This document shows, piece after piece, positions 31,974 through 44,004 of a DNA stretch of 64,000 bases. The notes under the pieces are model-generated. The model did not search any database. It was not told where the DNA came from and saw only the letters and a list, made by a program, of their open reading frames with translations. Location: NCBI RefSeq assembly GCF_963855985.1, contig NC_087093.1:14089001-14153000 (forward strand), given 5' to 3'. This DNA comes from Ostrinia nubilalis. Its lineage: Eukaryota; Arthropoda; Insecta; Lepidoptera; Crambidae. The translations under genes and the position numbers were made by a program. Every line of letters begins with the position of its first letter. Within the stretch, counting starts at the first letter, position 1.

Positions 31974-32723
31974 TGATAGATTGCCCGGTGCTTTGTCCTG
32001 CTGGAAGCTCTTCTGGAAGGACTGGTTTTTTGTTCTAAACGTCCTGCCAGAAGATCGTCGCAAGTCCTGCCCGCAGTACGCAATTTGTACGTGTTTGCTT
32101 GCTGGTCCTTCCAGCAGTACGGTGACCTTCAAATTTGAACTCATACTCACCAGAAGTAGTAAACACTTGGTTAGTGTTTATTAAATAAAAAGTCATGTCG
32201 TAGAATCATTTCGTTAAATCAGTCTTTTACTTTTTTTAATATATTATAAACTTGTTTATCTTCTTTTAACTTAACTAATAGGAACTATAATAAGGAACTT
32301 TAAATTAATTACTTTGGTACGTCACTTTGTATTAGAAATTACACCTATCACTTACAAATACACTACAAATTAAAAACAAAAACAAGAAATAAATTATAAA
32401 TGTTTGATTAGGCTGGAATACTTCACATTCATTATAATATTATCGCCAAAATGTTGCCGACTCCAGGCCCGGCGCGTCAAAATGTGTCGCGCGAGCGCGA
32501 ACGCGCTGCCCCCGTGTATACTCGTGCGCCATCGGGCTTCGACTAATGGTTAGTCGCGTTTTTCGATCTTGGGCACTATTAGGTGAAAGAGAAAGAAACA
32601 CTCTATTTTTTCGTGTAAATTTGAACTTTGTACAATGTATACTTACGAAACTGTGATCTTTTAATTTTGCGTCCTACCGGAAGTACTTTAAGTCCTGCTT
32701 GCAGGACTCCGGGCAATCTATCA
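31974..32723. mobile_element. TTAA-flanked TIR element, 750 bp
   Basis: TTAA lies at 31970-31973 and 32724-32727. TIRs start TGATAGATTGCCCGG and subterminal GTCCTGC and AGCAGGAC motifs repeat near both ends (about 31996, 32040, 32065, 32690). The TTAA duplication suggests a piggyBac-type mechanism but the ends lack the CCC start. A CpG-rich segment at about 32460-32560 lies inside. No transposase frame. Confidence 0.6.
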
Positions 32724-33005
32724 TTAAGGTTTTTTAAAGATTTATGTACAAAGACGGAACATCAAGCTAATTACTCTGAGGTTTATTGTTATTGTATTAT
32801 GAGTTATTTTGCAATAAAAATAATATAGTCCGATGTGCTGTTGACTAATTAATGTGCATTTCGTTTTGGAACATGTAATTACATTTCTATATCGCGCCTA
32901 TCTTCCACACCGTAGTTCACTGAATATTTTAGTAAATAATCTAAACTAAAACTATGTTAGCTCCAAGAAACCTATAGCTGAGTCAAATAATATTATTAAA
33001 AATGT

Positions 33006-33355
33006 TTATAGACTGCTGCAATTTCTTTGATCGCCCACAAAGCCGCAAAGGCCATAATATTCTCGCAGTTTTTTTTCTTTCCATCGACATTCCTTTAACT
33101 TCTTCTGCATATAAGAGCCAAAGAGCTCTAAGTTGAAGTTTTCCTTATTTTCAGGGTTCGTTGGTGAAACGTAAAAATGCTCTCGTGAAACTACGACAAT
33201 CTCATAATTGTGTATTTTATCGTCCACAGCTACTAAATGATACGTTTTATACGCATTCAGTATTATAAAAATTCGATAAATTTGAATGTAAAGTTCAAAA
33301 TACCTTTTTAGCAACGTAGCGTAGCGCTCCTCGATGGCCGACTTGAAACAGATAT
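33006..33355 (-). CDS. unidentified open frame, possible exon or relic ORF
   Basis: Not recognised. The minus-strand frame reads LHICFKSAIEERYATLLKRY, FELYIQIYRIFIILNAYKTY, HLVAVDDKIHNYEIVVV, SREHFYVSPTNPENKENFNL, ELFGSYMQKKLKECRWKEKK, LREYYGLCGFVGDQRN and a stop. The SAIEERYATLLK part has GC-rich third positions, and a possible acceptor (CTGTTTCAAG before TCGGCC) and donor (AAAAAG|GTATTT) frame it as a 38-base exon. Downstream of that donor the frame also stays open and is not low complexity. It could be a host exon, a longer single-exon gene start lost upstream, or a relic transposon ORF. The codon path continues upstream into a repeat, which argues against a complete gene here. Confidence 0.25.
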
Positions 33356-33451
33356 GCAGCTGGATGCTTTGTTTGATGTGGTGAAGCTTGCTTACAGCAG
33401 TGGTCTGCCATAGGCTGAAATGAACGAAAATAAATAAATATGAAATCCTAA

Positions 33452-33556
33452 GCCTACCTAATTTTAACCTTAACTATAGCGACAACCGGTGCTTTTTGTA
33501 TGAAGTTTGACAGATTTTTGACGTTTGTTGAAGTTAAAGTAAGATTGTACCCAGCC
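33452..33556. mobile_element. TAA-flanked MITE (GGCTGAGTTGCACCA family), copy 3, 5' end diverged
   Basis: The interior AACTATAGCGACAACCGGTG, TTTGACAGATTTTTGACGTT and TTGAAGTTAAAGTAAGATTG matches the family, and the right end is GTACCCAGCC. TAA flanks both sides (33449-33451 and 33557-33559). The left terminal bases are diverged and shortened. Confidence 0.75.
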
Positions 33557-33579
33557 TAAGAGCTAGATGAGACAAAATG

Positions 33580-33580
<1 letters not shown>

Positions 33581-33643
<63 letters not shown>

Positions 33644-33644
33644 T

Positions 33645-33681
<37 letters not shown>

Positions 33682-33850
33682 ACAACATCATCATTTCAGC
33701 CATAGGGCTTCCATGCTGAACATAGGCCTCCCCCAATGATTTCCATGTTGATCGATTGGTAGCGGCCTGCGTCTAGCGCCTTGCTGCTACCTTTAAGATG
33801 TCCTCGGTCCACCTTGTGGGTGGACAATTGGACATCCCACGCAAAACGCA
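33581..33850 (-). mobile_element. RTE-type LINE 3' end with a very long (ATC)n tail
   Basis: On the plus strand about 100 bases of CATCATCAT run (33581-33690, with a few interruptions) are followed by CAGCCATAGGGCTTCCATGC and GAACATAGGCCTCCCCCAAT, the reversed RTE end. GACAAAATGT (33571-33580) and GATAAAATGT (33851-33860) bracket it as a target-site duplication with one mismatch. The microsatellite is the element's 3' tail, strongly expanded. Confidence 0.8.
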
Positions 33851-33860
33851 GATAAAATGT

Positions 33861-36194
33861 ATGAGACTTTAATACGTCACGATCGCGCGATTCGAAACGT
33901 GCGAGTAGAAACATGTCATTTGGCCCATTTCACGGTATTTTCTTATCTACGGAACCCGCGAAAAGTCCATGTTCCGCGTTAACTTCAGCGTAAGTTCACC
34001 GTCGCCTTCTTTGTCATATTTGCGCTTGACTCCCGGGGGAAATGTCTCACTCCCGACTAGGTATTATATTTACAAGCACACTCGATTGTAAAGACGTTCC
34101 TTCATAAATGTTTGTAGCGAGAAGCGAGAATCTGAGTCTAGCTAGATATTCTGCGTCTAATTAATATTCAGATTTTACTTGACACATAGTAAAAAGGCTT
34201 CTTAAATATTATGATTCAAAAAGGTGTTTCGAAAATTTTTTATGCAATAAAATATTTATTCAATTGCAATAAAATATTGTAGTTTGATGTGCTATCGACT
34301 GTACGCTTACTTTTAAAGTAAATATAGAATTGCAAATAACATGAACCAACTAACAGACCTTTATTGCTTTCAAAAATCAAAATAAATATAGGAACTAAAC
34401 AAACACAATTCTAAAGTTCGCGTTGCAATGAAAATGAAATATTCATTCCAATAGCACTATTTTTTCCACGTAACCTAAAACGCTTATCACAATCGCATTT
34501 GCTCACTGATAATAACAAATGGCCTGAAATATTTATTGTACACCATTTCAAAATGTACGAAACAAACATAGATGTAAAGGCACGGGGTCTCTATCAGAAG
34601 GAACTCTAGGGGTAGAATCTCCATTGGCGTGGGTTAGCGGGCAAGGAGATAATATGTTAGATGGTTGACAATCACTTTCCATATAGTTTAACGTTCACGC
34701 TTTCAAAGATAACTTCGTACTCTTTTGACATCACACTTGACATGACACAACTGATTGACACATCAGAGGATTGACAGTTACCTTTTTCTGCGCATCAGTC
34801 GGTGTTACGTTTAGGAACCACAAACCTTCCGTTCTACAGATTTATACAGTTAACATAATATTAAGATTGCTACTATTAATCATCAATAATAATTTGCAGC
34901 ATCTGTGTCCGGTGCCGACAGATGCATTATTATTTTTATAGCCAAAGTTAGAAACTGTCAATATTAAAAAAATACGATGTTATCATAGATTAACCGTCTC
35001 ATAACTTCGCGTTAAAATAAAATAGATAATAATAGCTCGGTTTTTATTTTAGCAGACTATAATAAAATTAATACAAGCTATATCTTAATTCCGTAACGAT
35101 TTTCAGCGAAAATGATTTCTTCTGCTTTCAGTTTGGCGTGTTACATTTTCACTTTTGACCTATTTGACGCAAAAGTGTGACTTGGTCATATTTTAACACA
35201 ATGATTCTATGCTTTTGTTGCCTTTCTGTCAATGTCCGTTTCAATTCACGTAAAATTAAACACTATTTATAATTCCCTAACCAAAAGAGATTTATTTTTG
35301 GTGTTTCCACAAATGGAAACTTAATAAGCTTTGGTATTTGTTATGTTTTTGAATGAATTATTCAATCATTAATGCGAGTTGGCTGACTACAAAAGTTTAT
35401 TTAAAATCTTCAATAAGTATAATGATACCTACTCGAATCATGTTCTAAGGTCCGAATGACAAAACGAAGTTCAAAACTTCAATCTCAAGCGAAACTTGAC
35501 CAATCACAGAACAAAATATATTTACTAATACTGATATCATAGTCACAAAAAAAATTATACTTCACATTGTTTTACGCAAGCTTTGCGTCAAATATTTTGT
35601 TGCTAGCATGCACCTAAGGTTGATTTTTGAATACAAGAGCTGGGCATCAAACAGCTCGGTTGACATGAGATTTGTCAAGACCGTAACGCGGCCTCTAGGG
35701 TGCGCCTTCGCCACTTCGTCAAGCGCACCCGGAATACTTTAATACTGGAGGGGATTCCCCGTTTTTTATTTTTAAGTAGCTCCTCTCCGTTATTTATCGC
35801 CGGCCAGGAGACAAGATTATTTTTCACGCCATAAAAACGCCTAGAAAATGAATGCGTAAAATAACAAGTTGTGAACTTCCCGCGTTACCGGTGTTAATTG
35901 TTCTTTCCTAATTTGAAACTTCTGTTTCTTGCTGTTTTTGAGACAGAGACAAAAACAAAATTAAACGGGAAAAATTTGTGCAAAAAAGTGTAAGTTCATC
36001 CTTATGATTGACAAACTATGCTTGGTAATTTTATATACGATTTTTATGTCAGATTGCAACGCTAATGTAAATTAAAGTATTGTTGATGAAAAAGTAGTAT
36101 TATATGATAAAAATCGCAACGAGAATTTTTGAGCAGAGGTAGTGGAAAACGAGCATCGGCCATCTGCCGAGCAATGTCCATTTTGCAAGCGAGT
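33861..36194. other. long non-coding stretch
   Basis: AT-rich; no gene, tRNA or repeat family supported. A GC-rich patch at about 35680-35730 contains GCGCACCC and GGGTGCGC as a small inverted repeat. Confidence 0.35.
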
Positions 36195-36205
36195 ATAGAC
36201 CATTG

Positions 36206-36431
36206 CACATAGCTTGTAGAGACTATGGCCGATGCTATGGGACAGAAAAGTTCTCGAGTGACAACCACGGGCCGGAAGACGTAGCGTGAGCAGACCTGCT
36301 ACTGGGTGGACCGACGATCTGGTGAAAGTCGCGGGAAGAACCTGGATGCGGGCAGCGTAGGACCGATCGTTATGGAAAGCCTTGGGGGAGGCCTTTGTCC
36401 AGCAGTGGACGTCAATGGTCTGAAACGAACG
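36206..36431 (+). mobile_element. RTE-type LINE 3' fragment with 11-bp target-site duplication
   Basis: ATAGACCATTG at 36195-36205 recurs exactly at 36432-36442. Between them the frame reads KVLEWQPRAGRRRVSRPATG and WTDDLVKVAGRTWMRAA, a stop, DRSLWKALGEAFVQQWTS, then the tail GAAACGAACG. This is a 226-bp 5'-truncated insertion, and the exact duplication argues for a comparatively recent event. Confidence 0.9.
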
Positions 36432-36442
36432 ATAGACCATTG

Positions 36443-39400
36443 GCGAATTTAATGTAATTGACGAAACAATCAATTTACTATCACAAAACAAACCAATTTC
36501 TGAATATTGACCACGAATTTTAAACTTGACAAAGAAAACGCTTCCGCAAAAATTACGCGCGAATAAATCTCCGACATAAAACTCACCAGCCGCTACTATC
36601 AGAGCTTTTTATTTCAGATCCGATAATGACGGGCTTAAAGCTCCATTCAACTGAAAAATTAAAACTTGGTCATCTTAAGATGGAACTATTTTTTCTTGCT
36701 CAATCTTTAGTTGCTGCAGTCGAGTATATGAAGCTTTCTTTTTATATTGAGTATTGTTTCTTTAAGATTGTTCTACTTGCGATTGATATTGTAAAAATAT
36801 ATTCAACAAAAAGTGAAATAAAGAAAAGGAACTCACAAGACAAGAGATGTTAATAACCCTGCTGGTGCAGTCGGGTAAAACATATGTTTTCTTTTTTCTT
36901 ATTTCTTTCACAGGTTAGGTATAAGCTCGTATGTGCCTATACATATTACGAGAAGATTTATTAAGATGAAAAAAACATTTTGAAAGAAATCAACGTGTTA
37001 ATAGAAAAACAACGATAATAGGTAGGTCGTGATAAGAGGCGAAACATGATGGATGAAGTTCAACCGCATGTGAAAAAACCTAGAGCCAAAGTTTTCATTT
37101 ATTTTCTTGTATAAATAAATGCTCGCGCAACACGTTTCATTAATCCCCTTTTACAGTTTCACGTTTCACTTTTCACCACGCTCAAAAGCTCTCAGACCAG
37201 TCAAGTCAGGCGTTTCAAAATTAAACGTGGATCACAAAAGTCGGGGTTGAACAGTTTGAAGTGCGAACGAAAAACATGACAGCCCTTTAGATGAATGGCG
37301 ACCTGACGAGTTGTAACGGCTATTGAAGTACTCGAGAGAGGAAAAAATACGCGCTGTTAGACGATATTCGCTACATTTTCCAATATTTATCAAGCTAAAA
37401 GGTTGATAATTGCATACGTACACATAAAATATCTTTATGGCAAGATTGGAATTACGGTTGTGAATGGTGATAATTATTGGTGATTATACTATAACATTTT
37501 GAATTTTATTTTGATTTTGTTGGTGATAAGGTATACGAGTAGGTAAGTAGGTATAGTACCTTTTGTAAACGATTTGAATGCACGTAAGGTTAATATCAAT
37601 GACATTAAAATTAATGAGTTTCAGAGATTATATTTTAAACTGACCGTGAAAATACTCGATGGAGCTGAAATAACGGGCAAATTAATCAGAAAAAGCAATC
37701 GCTGAAAACTCATCAAATGTAAATTCATTTTCATTGGATCTTGGGATCTTTTTTAAGGGATTACTTAGGAGTTAAAACCTGGATTTGAAATGTTAAGCTG
37801 GATTTATAATAACCACTGCAATAGCCCAATAATATACCTACCTCATCATAAGAAAAAAGTTGCCAAGTTGAATATAACCTGTATGTATAAATTTAATTAA
37901 AAAAAAAAAAAATTTAAAACCGTCGTAAGCTGCAATACGTTTTAAGCATAACCGTGATTTTTGACGTCACTTAAAATCATTATTTACAGACAAAATATGA
38001 ACATCATTACATCATCAAAACTGTGTCACCACAAACATAAATGCCTGACCTATGTTAGATATCGCTTACCGAAAATTGCTAAAATACATATTTTATAACA
38101 GCTATTATTAATTTTAACTTACTTTTTTCCCATGTCGTTGTGAAAAAATCGAGTCCTCGTTACAAATTTTAAATGGTCCCTAAATTGCTTTCTGTGAAAG
38201 TTTTGAAGTCTTATTTATAAAAGTATATTAATAAAAGCTAAAGATTTAATATACAGGGTAAGCAAAATTCAAAAATTAATTCCCTTACAAATCAAGGCGG
38301 TTCTTTTGAATTAAATGAAAAAGTTTTACTTTTTAAAGTTTCTATGGTCGTTTGAAATTATTTTTTTTTCGCAAAATATGCTACCTCTAAAAGTATATTA
38401 ATAGTAAGTTAGAATTCTAGTTTTAAAACTCAAGCTCTTCAAGTCAGTAAGTACTTGAAATCAAAAATTGAGGCCATTTATGTCGCAAGTGTTTTTGCAG
38501 AATACTGGGAGAATCTTACTAAAGTTTGTAAGGGTATATGAAAAGAGTAACAAATATACGAGTACATAATTATGTTTATTATTCTTTCACGCAAAAACTA
38601 CTGTAAGTACGGATTTTTGAAGCTGTGCGCAAGGCAGTCTGAAATAATTATTGTCATAGAGTTGTAGAAAAGAGATTATGATATAGTGGCTGACTCACAC
38701 TTGCCCGGTTTTTGTAGATGACGATTTTAACAGCAAAGTTCCCAAACCCACCATAACGTACGATGTTCGCCGACCCGAAAACCGTTTGGAAGGTTAACTA
38801 AGGAAAATGTCTAAAAACCGTACATTTACTTGGTAAATATGTGAAGGATAACATTCTTTGCCAGAAGCATTATCTCAACGAAAAAGAAAATGCGGTAGCT
38901 ACATGTTTTTGGTTTTACTTGACCATAAGGTCCTTTTTTCCTTGGCCATTAGCATTCTATTCACAATTTCAGGAAGTGTCAAGTGACGCTGGTATTCTTA
39001 AAACGAAACTCAAAATTAGACTCTAACGATAGAAAAGCTTACGTTTAGTTGAGTCTCCCTGATCAGTTCAGTCAGCCCTGTATATTATGAACTACTATAA
39101 TTATGAAGTATCTCATTATTTTTCTTTCAAAGGACACAACACAAGATTAACACAGACCAACATTTAGCTAAGCTGTCATTGATGTTAATTATTCAGAAAG
39201 CTTTGTTCTGTAAGGGTATTTCGCCCTGGGGATTTTGACAGCTATTTTTTGGGGAAAATTCTCTTTGCCCCAAGAATGTTTCCGAATTTTCCCCGTATGT
39301 TCCCCGTTGTCTCGGTATTATCTCCACGCAAGACACAGTGAATAATGTAGCGTAAAAATAATGAGTTGCTGCAGACAGCTGTATCTCTCAGGGCTAATGG

Positions 39401-39668
39401 GGTTAGTCGATTAGTTATTCCGTTATTAATAACGTTATTGTTATTTCGTGTGGGGTGTGGGCTTAGATTAATAAAGCCTAGATGGATAGTAAGCGTAAAA
39501 AGTGAGACACTTCAAACTGGGCCACTGGCTTTTTCCATACAACAAAAACAAAGGCAAATACCAGTGAAAACTTATATTAGGGGCGTATAGACTAGTGTAT
39601 TTCTATTTAATGTAACGTTCTTACGAATGGTAGGAGTTAAAATGTAGGACGATTGGTTCCTGACTGAT
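36443..39668. other. long non-coding stretch
   Basis: No supported gene. An A run near 37900 and the ATACAGGGTAAGCAAAATTC motif near 38253 may be element ends but cannot be paired. Confidence 0.35.
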
Positions 39669-39677
39669 GATACACTA

Positions 39678-39839
39678 AAACGTAGTACGGGCACTTGGGC
39701 TGGCCCCCCACTAGGTGGACTGACTATCTGGTGAAGGTCGCGGGAGGTGTCTGAATGCGAGCGGAACAGCACCAGTTGCTGTAGAAATCCTTGGGGGAGG
39801 CCTTTGTCCAGTAGTGGACGTTATTTGGCTAAAACCAAC
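39678..39839 (+). mobile_element. RTE-type LINE 3' fragment with 9-bp target-site duplication
   Basis: GATACACTA lies at 39669-39677 and 39840-39848. The insert carries CCCCCCACTAGGTGGACTGA, CTATCTGGTGAAGGTCGCGG, GGAGGCCTTTGTCCAGTAGT and the terminus GGCTAAAACCAAC, diverged by single-base changes from the other copies. Confidence 0.85.
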
Positions 39840-39848
39840 GATACACTA

Positions 39849-41659
39849 TGAAATTTCACAGAGCAGCTCGTTGTTCAGTTACAAGTAAATGCGCCTAGTC
39901 TATAGGTATCTACTCATCTTGATGACATTGGAAGACATGATTTTTCCTCATTTTACTTAGAAGAACCACTCTTGTCACTACGATCCAGCTATAATGTTAC
40001 TGGTCATGTAAAATTTAAAAATATAGTCATTTAACCGATGTATTTAAGACTCAAAATCGTTTATCCGTCTCCCACAACCCTATATCCACCAAAGACAATA
40101 TTGGTTAATGGGACCGCGCAGTCACTTGGGCCCAGCCTGGTCTTAATTAACCCCAGTAATTACTTGACGTTTACCTAATTTTAGCAAGCTTTTGTTACAG
40201 CATAAACTCATAATTAATATTGAAACTTCTAATTGAATTCCAGCTTTCTTGAGTACACGAATCTAGGAGATAAGGTCAATTTTTTAGAGCTCTTGAATAC
40301 GTTAACATTAATGACTTCATTACGTAGCTTCTCTTATAATAAAATTATTTTTGTATGTAATCATTTATTATTTGGTGAAGCAATCATATTTAATCTAAAG
40401 AATGATTAAGTATCACTGAAATGGAGTTTCTGTTCTTTGTGTTCAAGCAGTCTTATTGCTTGTATTGTAAAATTGTCTATTTCAATTTTCGTATTTGTAA
40501 CGAATAATAATTTACAGCGTCCATTACACAAGAGCAATCCCGAAAACGCGCGAAAATACTCGCTTGCAATAAATCAAATATCTCATACAACATAAAAACC
40601 AGACTTGGCTCGACGCATAAAAAATAAACGAAAGCCTAAAATATCGTGTGCGAGTTGCTAAATGACGGTCTAGAAGTCCCATTTAATTACACGGTGCCCA
40701 CACTTTGGTTGGGAGCCAAAAAGCGGACATACATGCCTACGTGTTGTTGCTCTCACGTTCAAGGTATTCGATATAAGGGGCCCTATTGATTGACCGAGGA
40801 ACGAATATTTAAATTGCGTACCTCTACGACTTTGGGTGTCCACTGGTGAGCATACTGAAAACTCTTGCATTGACTTCCAGAACGTTATATCTTTGCAGTA
40901 TGCATTAAACATCAGTTTAGTTCTTTAAAGTCTATTTGCATCACAACATCTCTCTACGAGTGAAAGGGACAAGTTTATTCATGAAACACGGAAACGGTGT
41001 CATTTATTTCTTTCGACTCTTTGAGTGGCTGCTGATTACCCCACCCCACTCATCTTACGGTTTGCTTTCCTAAATGAGTTTCTACTACACAATAACTCTT
41101 TCCTATTCGTGTTTAACCTGCTCTAATAATTAGAAAATTTAATGAATAAAAATAATTAAATACGGGTATGAAATTAAGCACTATCACTAGATTACGAACA
41201 GTTGAGAAGATGAAGAAAAACATTTTTCACTTTCATACTAGGTACTTAGCATAAACCAATGCTTAACATATTGTCTTGCTTGTATTCACCAAGTAGGTAG
41301 TCGATCTGAGATGAAGAACATAAGTATGTGAGTAACCTAAGATTGAATGCTAAATACTAACTCACCGTTTTTGCCAGCTGAAGCTGTGAAAACAAATATG
41401 AAAGAAAATACGAAAAGAAGAGGCGGTACTTTGTTTATTATAGATTTTGAGGTGAGTTCGATACGAAAACAAGAGATAAAAATAGCAGATATCAAGCCTT
41501 AAAAAAGAAAATCGGTGAGAACTAAGGTCCCGTATTAAATTGTGAAATGACACACAAAACTTGATTCAATCTCAAGAATAGATTCAAGTCAAGACTGTGG
41601 TTTGGGAATGTGGGACGCGAAAACGCGATAGCCTGGCCAACTAGTTAAAGGGGACTCAC
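39849..41659. other. non-coding, no supported feature
   Basis: No gene or repeat family recognised. Confidence 0.35.
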
Positions 41660-41840
41660 CGGATCCTTGACCAGCTGTCCCGTCACAGGGTGGCGGCACT
41701 CCTGAGCCCTTTTTGGCTGGTTTCATAGGTTGCGATCTAAACTGTTTTGGAGTACTTGTGCGAATGCGATTCGGAGCAAATTTACTGCGGTGTAGCAATG
41801 ACAGCAAGACAGGCTGACGTTCTTCCGAATGAAGTCCACC
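41660..41840 (-). CDS. candidate internal coding exon, unknown protein
   Basis: On the minus strand a 181-base block runs from an acceptor (GTGACAG before GGTGGACTT) to a consensus donor (GGATCCG|GTGAGT). The frame is open throughout: GGLHSEERQPVLLSLLHRSK, FAPNRIRTSTPKQFRSQPMK, PAKKGSGVPPPCDGTAGQGS. It starts in phase 0 and ends in phase 1. The composition is basic, Pro/Ser/Gly-rich, not low-complexity AT noise, and local GC is raised. The acceptor lacks a strong pyrimidine tract, which is the weak point. I do not recognise the protein. The frame could also read past the donor for 25 further codons. If real, it marks a minus-strand host gene overlapping this region. Confidence 0.4.
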
Positions 41841-41987
41841 TGTCACTTGCCAGCCAGTGCTAATTTATGTAATGAGGTTTTTATGCGTGAATGAAAAGAA
41901 AGGTCATATTTAAAGTGGTGCGAAAAGTGGTTGGTTAACTTTAAATAGACTAACAAAGACTTGAATCTGTTTTAAGCGTAAATCTTT

Positions 41988-42198
41988 ACTAATATTATAA
42001 TTGCGAAAGTAAACTCTGTCTGTCTTGCTTTCACGCCTAAACCACTGAACCGATTTTGATGAAAGGCATAAAGATAGTTTGAGTCCCGGGAAAGGACATA
42101 GGGTAGTTTTTATCCCGGTTTATGAAACCCGCGCGATAAAGTTTTTCTGTGACAGACAAAATTTAACGAGGGGCGAAGTCGCGGGTGGAAATCTAGTT
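41988..42198 (+). repeat. Metulj-like interspersed repeat, copy 2
   Basis: Runs from ACTAATATTATAATTGCGAA to GCGGGTGGAAATCTAGTT, with the ACTCTGTCTGTCTTGCTTTC, GATAGTTTGAGTCCCGGGAA and TTTCTGTGACAGACAAAATT blocks. Confidence 0.8.
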
Positions 42199-42665
42199 CA
42201 TAATATTTAGATGATGTCAATATTGGAATATCGATACTTATGACCTGAGACTTAATATTAATGAGGCAAAAGTAGGACATTACATAATAGCAATAGACCA
42301 AGTCTGCAACTCGAGAAGGCTATTGTAAGTAGTTACAAGAACAGATGTATTTCAAGTTTTCTGGCTCAATGCCTGGACACTTTTGGCGTGAACCGCGGCA
42401 TACGTCCCACGCTGTGATATCTTATCTTCCAATAGTCGTATTTAGTACTTTTATGTAATAATAGAAAAATTACTTTGTCTGTTACATTTCCACATTTTTT
42501 AACTGGTGTGAACTGTTGTTTTTGATACGGAGCAGGATTTTTTTAACCCATTTTTTCTCAAAAAAAAATACACGAAAACAATTTATAATTCAAGAAAAAA
42601 GTACGCAGGTCATAAGTAGCAAAATGGAGAACTTGCATTATGCTGACAGAATCCCAACTATCCCA
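42199..42665. other. non-coding spacer between two Metulj-like copies
   Basis: No feature supported. Confidence 0.4.
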
Positions 42666-42896
42666 ACTAATATTATAAATGCGAAAGTAACTCTGTCTGT
42701 CTGTCTGTCTGTTACGCTTTCCCGCTTAAACCTCGCAACCGATTTTGATGAAATTTGGCATAGAGATAGTTTGAGTCCCGGGAAAGAACATAGGATAGTT
42801 TTTATCCCGGTTTTTGAAACAGAGACGCGCGCGATAAAGTTTTTCTGTGACAGACAAAATTCCACGCGGGCGAAGTCGCGGGCGGAAAGCTAGTTT
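42666..42896 (+). repeat. Metulj-like interspersed repeat, copy 3 (best preserved)
   Basis: Begins ACTAATATTATAAATGCGAA, then a (CTGT)n microsatellite at about 42690-42712, and ends GCGGGCGGAAAGCTAGTTT. The internal tetranucleotide run is a hallmark of these repeats and varies between the copies here. The 125-codon frame crossing it is spurious. Confidence 0.85.
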
Positions 42897-43422
42897 GTAA
42901 TAAAAAAATACGCAGTAAAATAATTGTGCTACGATAAAATTATTGTTTAGTATATCAGCTTACATGACGGCTAGCTTTCCATAAGTAACTTAAAAAAAGA
43001 ATGTAATTTAATTTATTTAATTTAGTTAGTTACTATTTCTAGCCTGCACGCAGCTTTACACCTAGTCACTTCAACACACCAACAGCCCAGGTGTGAGCGA
43101 AATTAGAATTTAGGCAAAACACGCTTTTGGTATCCTAAACGCAGCCAAAAGCAATGTACGCGAATAACCGAAGAAATAGCAAACTGATTTTGCGAAAACA
43201 AAATAGAATTGTAGTTTGAATTGAATGAAATACAAGAAAATGCGGGTTTAGCTAAAAATAGAGCTAAATTGGCGGCCTGTAAGACAAAGGTGCTACTATT
43301 ATAATATTCTGTGGTGTATCTTAGCCATAATTAGGTACCTATTAATCAAAAGAACAATAAATCTTATATAAATGGGCCATCGTCGTCAAAAGCACACTGC
43401 TGAAATTTTTAGTAATTTCATT
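42897..43422. other. non-coding, no supported feature
   Basis: No gene or repeat recognised. Confidence 0.4.
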
Positions 43423-43676
43423 ATGTCGGCCGTTTGGTGTAGTGGTTCAGAACGGACTACTATGCCGAGAGGTCCCGGGTTCGATTCCCGGCCGGGCAGA
43501 AATTGAAATGATGAATTTTAATTTCTGTGACGGGTCTGGGTGTGACTATGTATAATATTTATGTATTTAAAAAAAAGTATATAAGTAGTATACCCGTTAA
43601 GCTAGCACCCATAACACTAGCATTAAGTTGCTTACTTTGGGGCTAGCTGGCGCTGTGTGAAATTGTCCAAAGATTT
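43423..43676 (+). mobile_element. tRNA-derived SINE, copy 2
   Basis: A box TGGTGTAGTGG and B box GGTTCGATTCC head a body TGTGACGGGTCTGGGTGTGA, CTATGTATAATATTTATG, TTGGGGCTAGCTGGCGCTGT ending GTGAAATTGTCCAAAGATTT. Same family as 11432 and better preserved (GTCCCGGGTTCGATTCCCGG). Confidence 0.85.
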
Positions 43677-43699
43677 AAAACAGCCGAGAAAAAATGCCA

Positions 43700-43992
43700 T
43701 CATCATCATCATCATCATTTCAGCCACAGGACGTCCACTGCTGAACATAGGCCTCCCCCAATGCTTTCCATGTTGATCGATTGGTAGCGGCCTGCGTCCA
43801 GCGCTTCCCTGCTACCTTTACGATGTCGTCGGTCCACCTTGTAGGTGGACGTCCCACGCTGCGTTTTCCGGTACGCGGCCTCCATTCCAGAACCTTTCTG
43901 CCCCATCGGCCGTCAGTTCTGCGTACTATGTGCCCTGCCCATTGCCACTTCAACTTGCTAATCCGTCGGGCTATGTCAGCGACTTTGAATTT
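43700..43992 (-). mobile_element. RTE-type LINE 3' end with 12-bp target-site duplication
   Basis: GAAAAAATGCCA at 43688-43699 recurs exactly at 43993-44004. On the minus strand the frame is open: KWQWAGHIVRRTDGRWGRKV, LEWRPRTGKRSVGRPPTRWT, DDIVKVAGKRWTQAATNRST, WKALGEAYVQQWTS, then stop and a (GAT)n tail (CATCATCAT on plus). This is the C-terminus of the RTE endonuclease-RT ORF in undamaged form, so this is the youngest-looking RTE copy in the window. Confidence 0.9.
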
Positions 43993-44004
43993 GAAAAAAT
44001 GCCA

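Noticed and set aside
42516..42893. 125-codon open frame, and its minus-strand counterpart
   Set aside because: It is created by a Metulj-like repeat and its tetranucleotide run; similar frames appear over the other copies in both directions.
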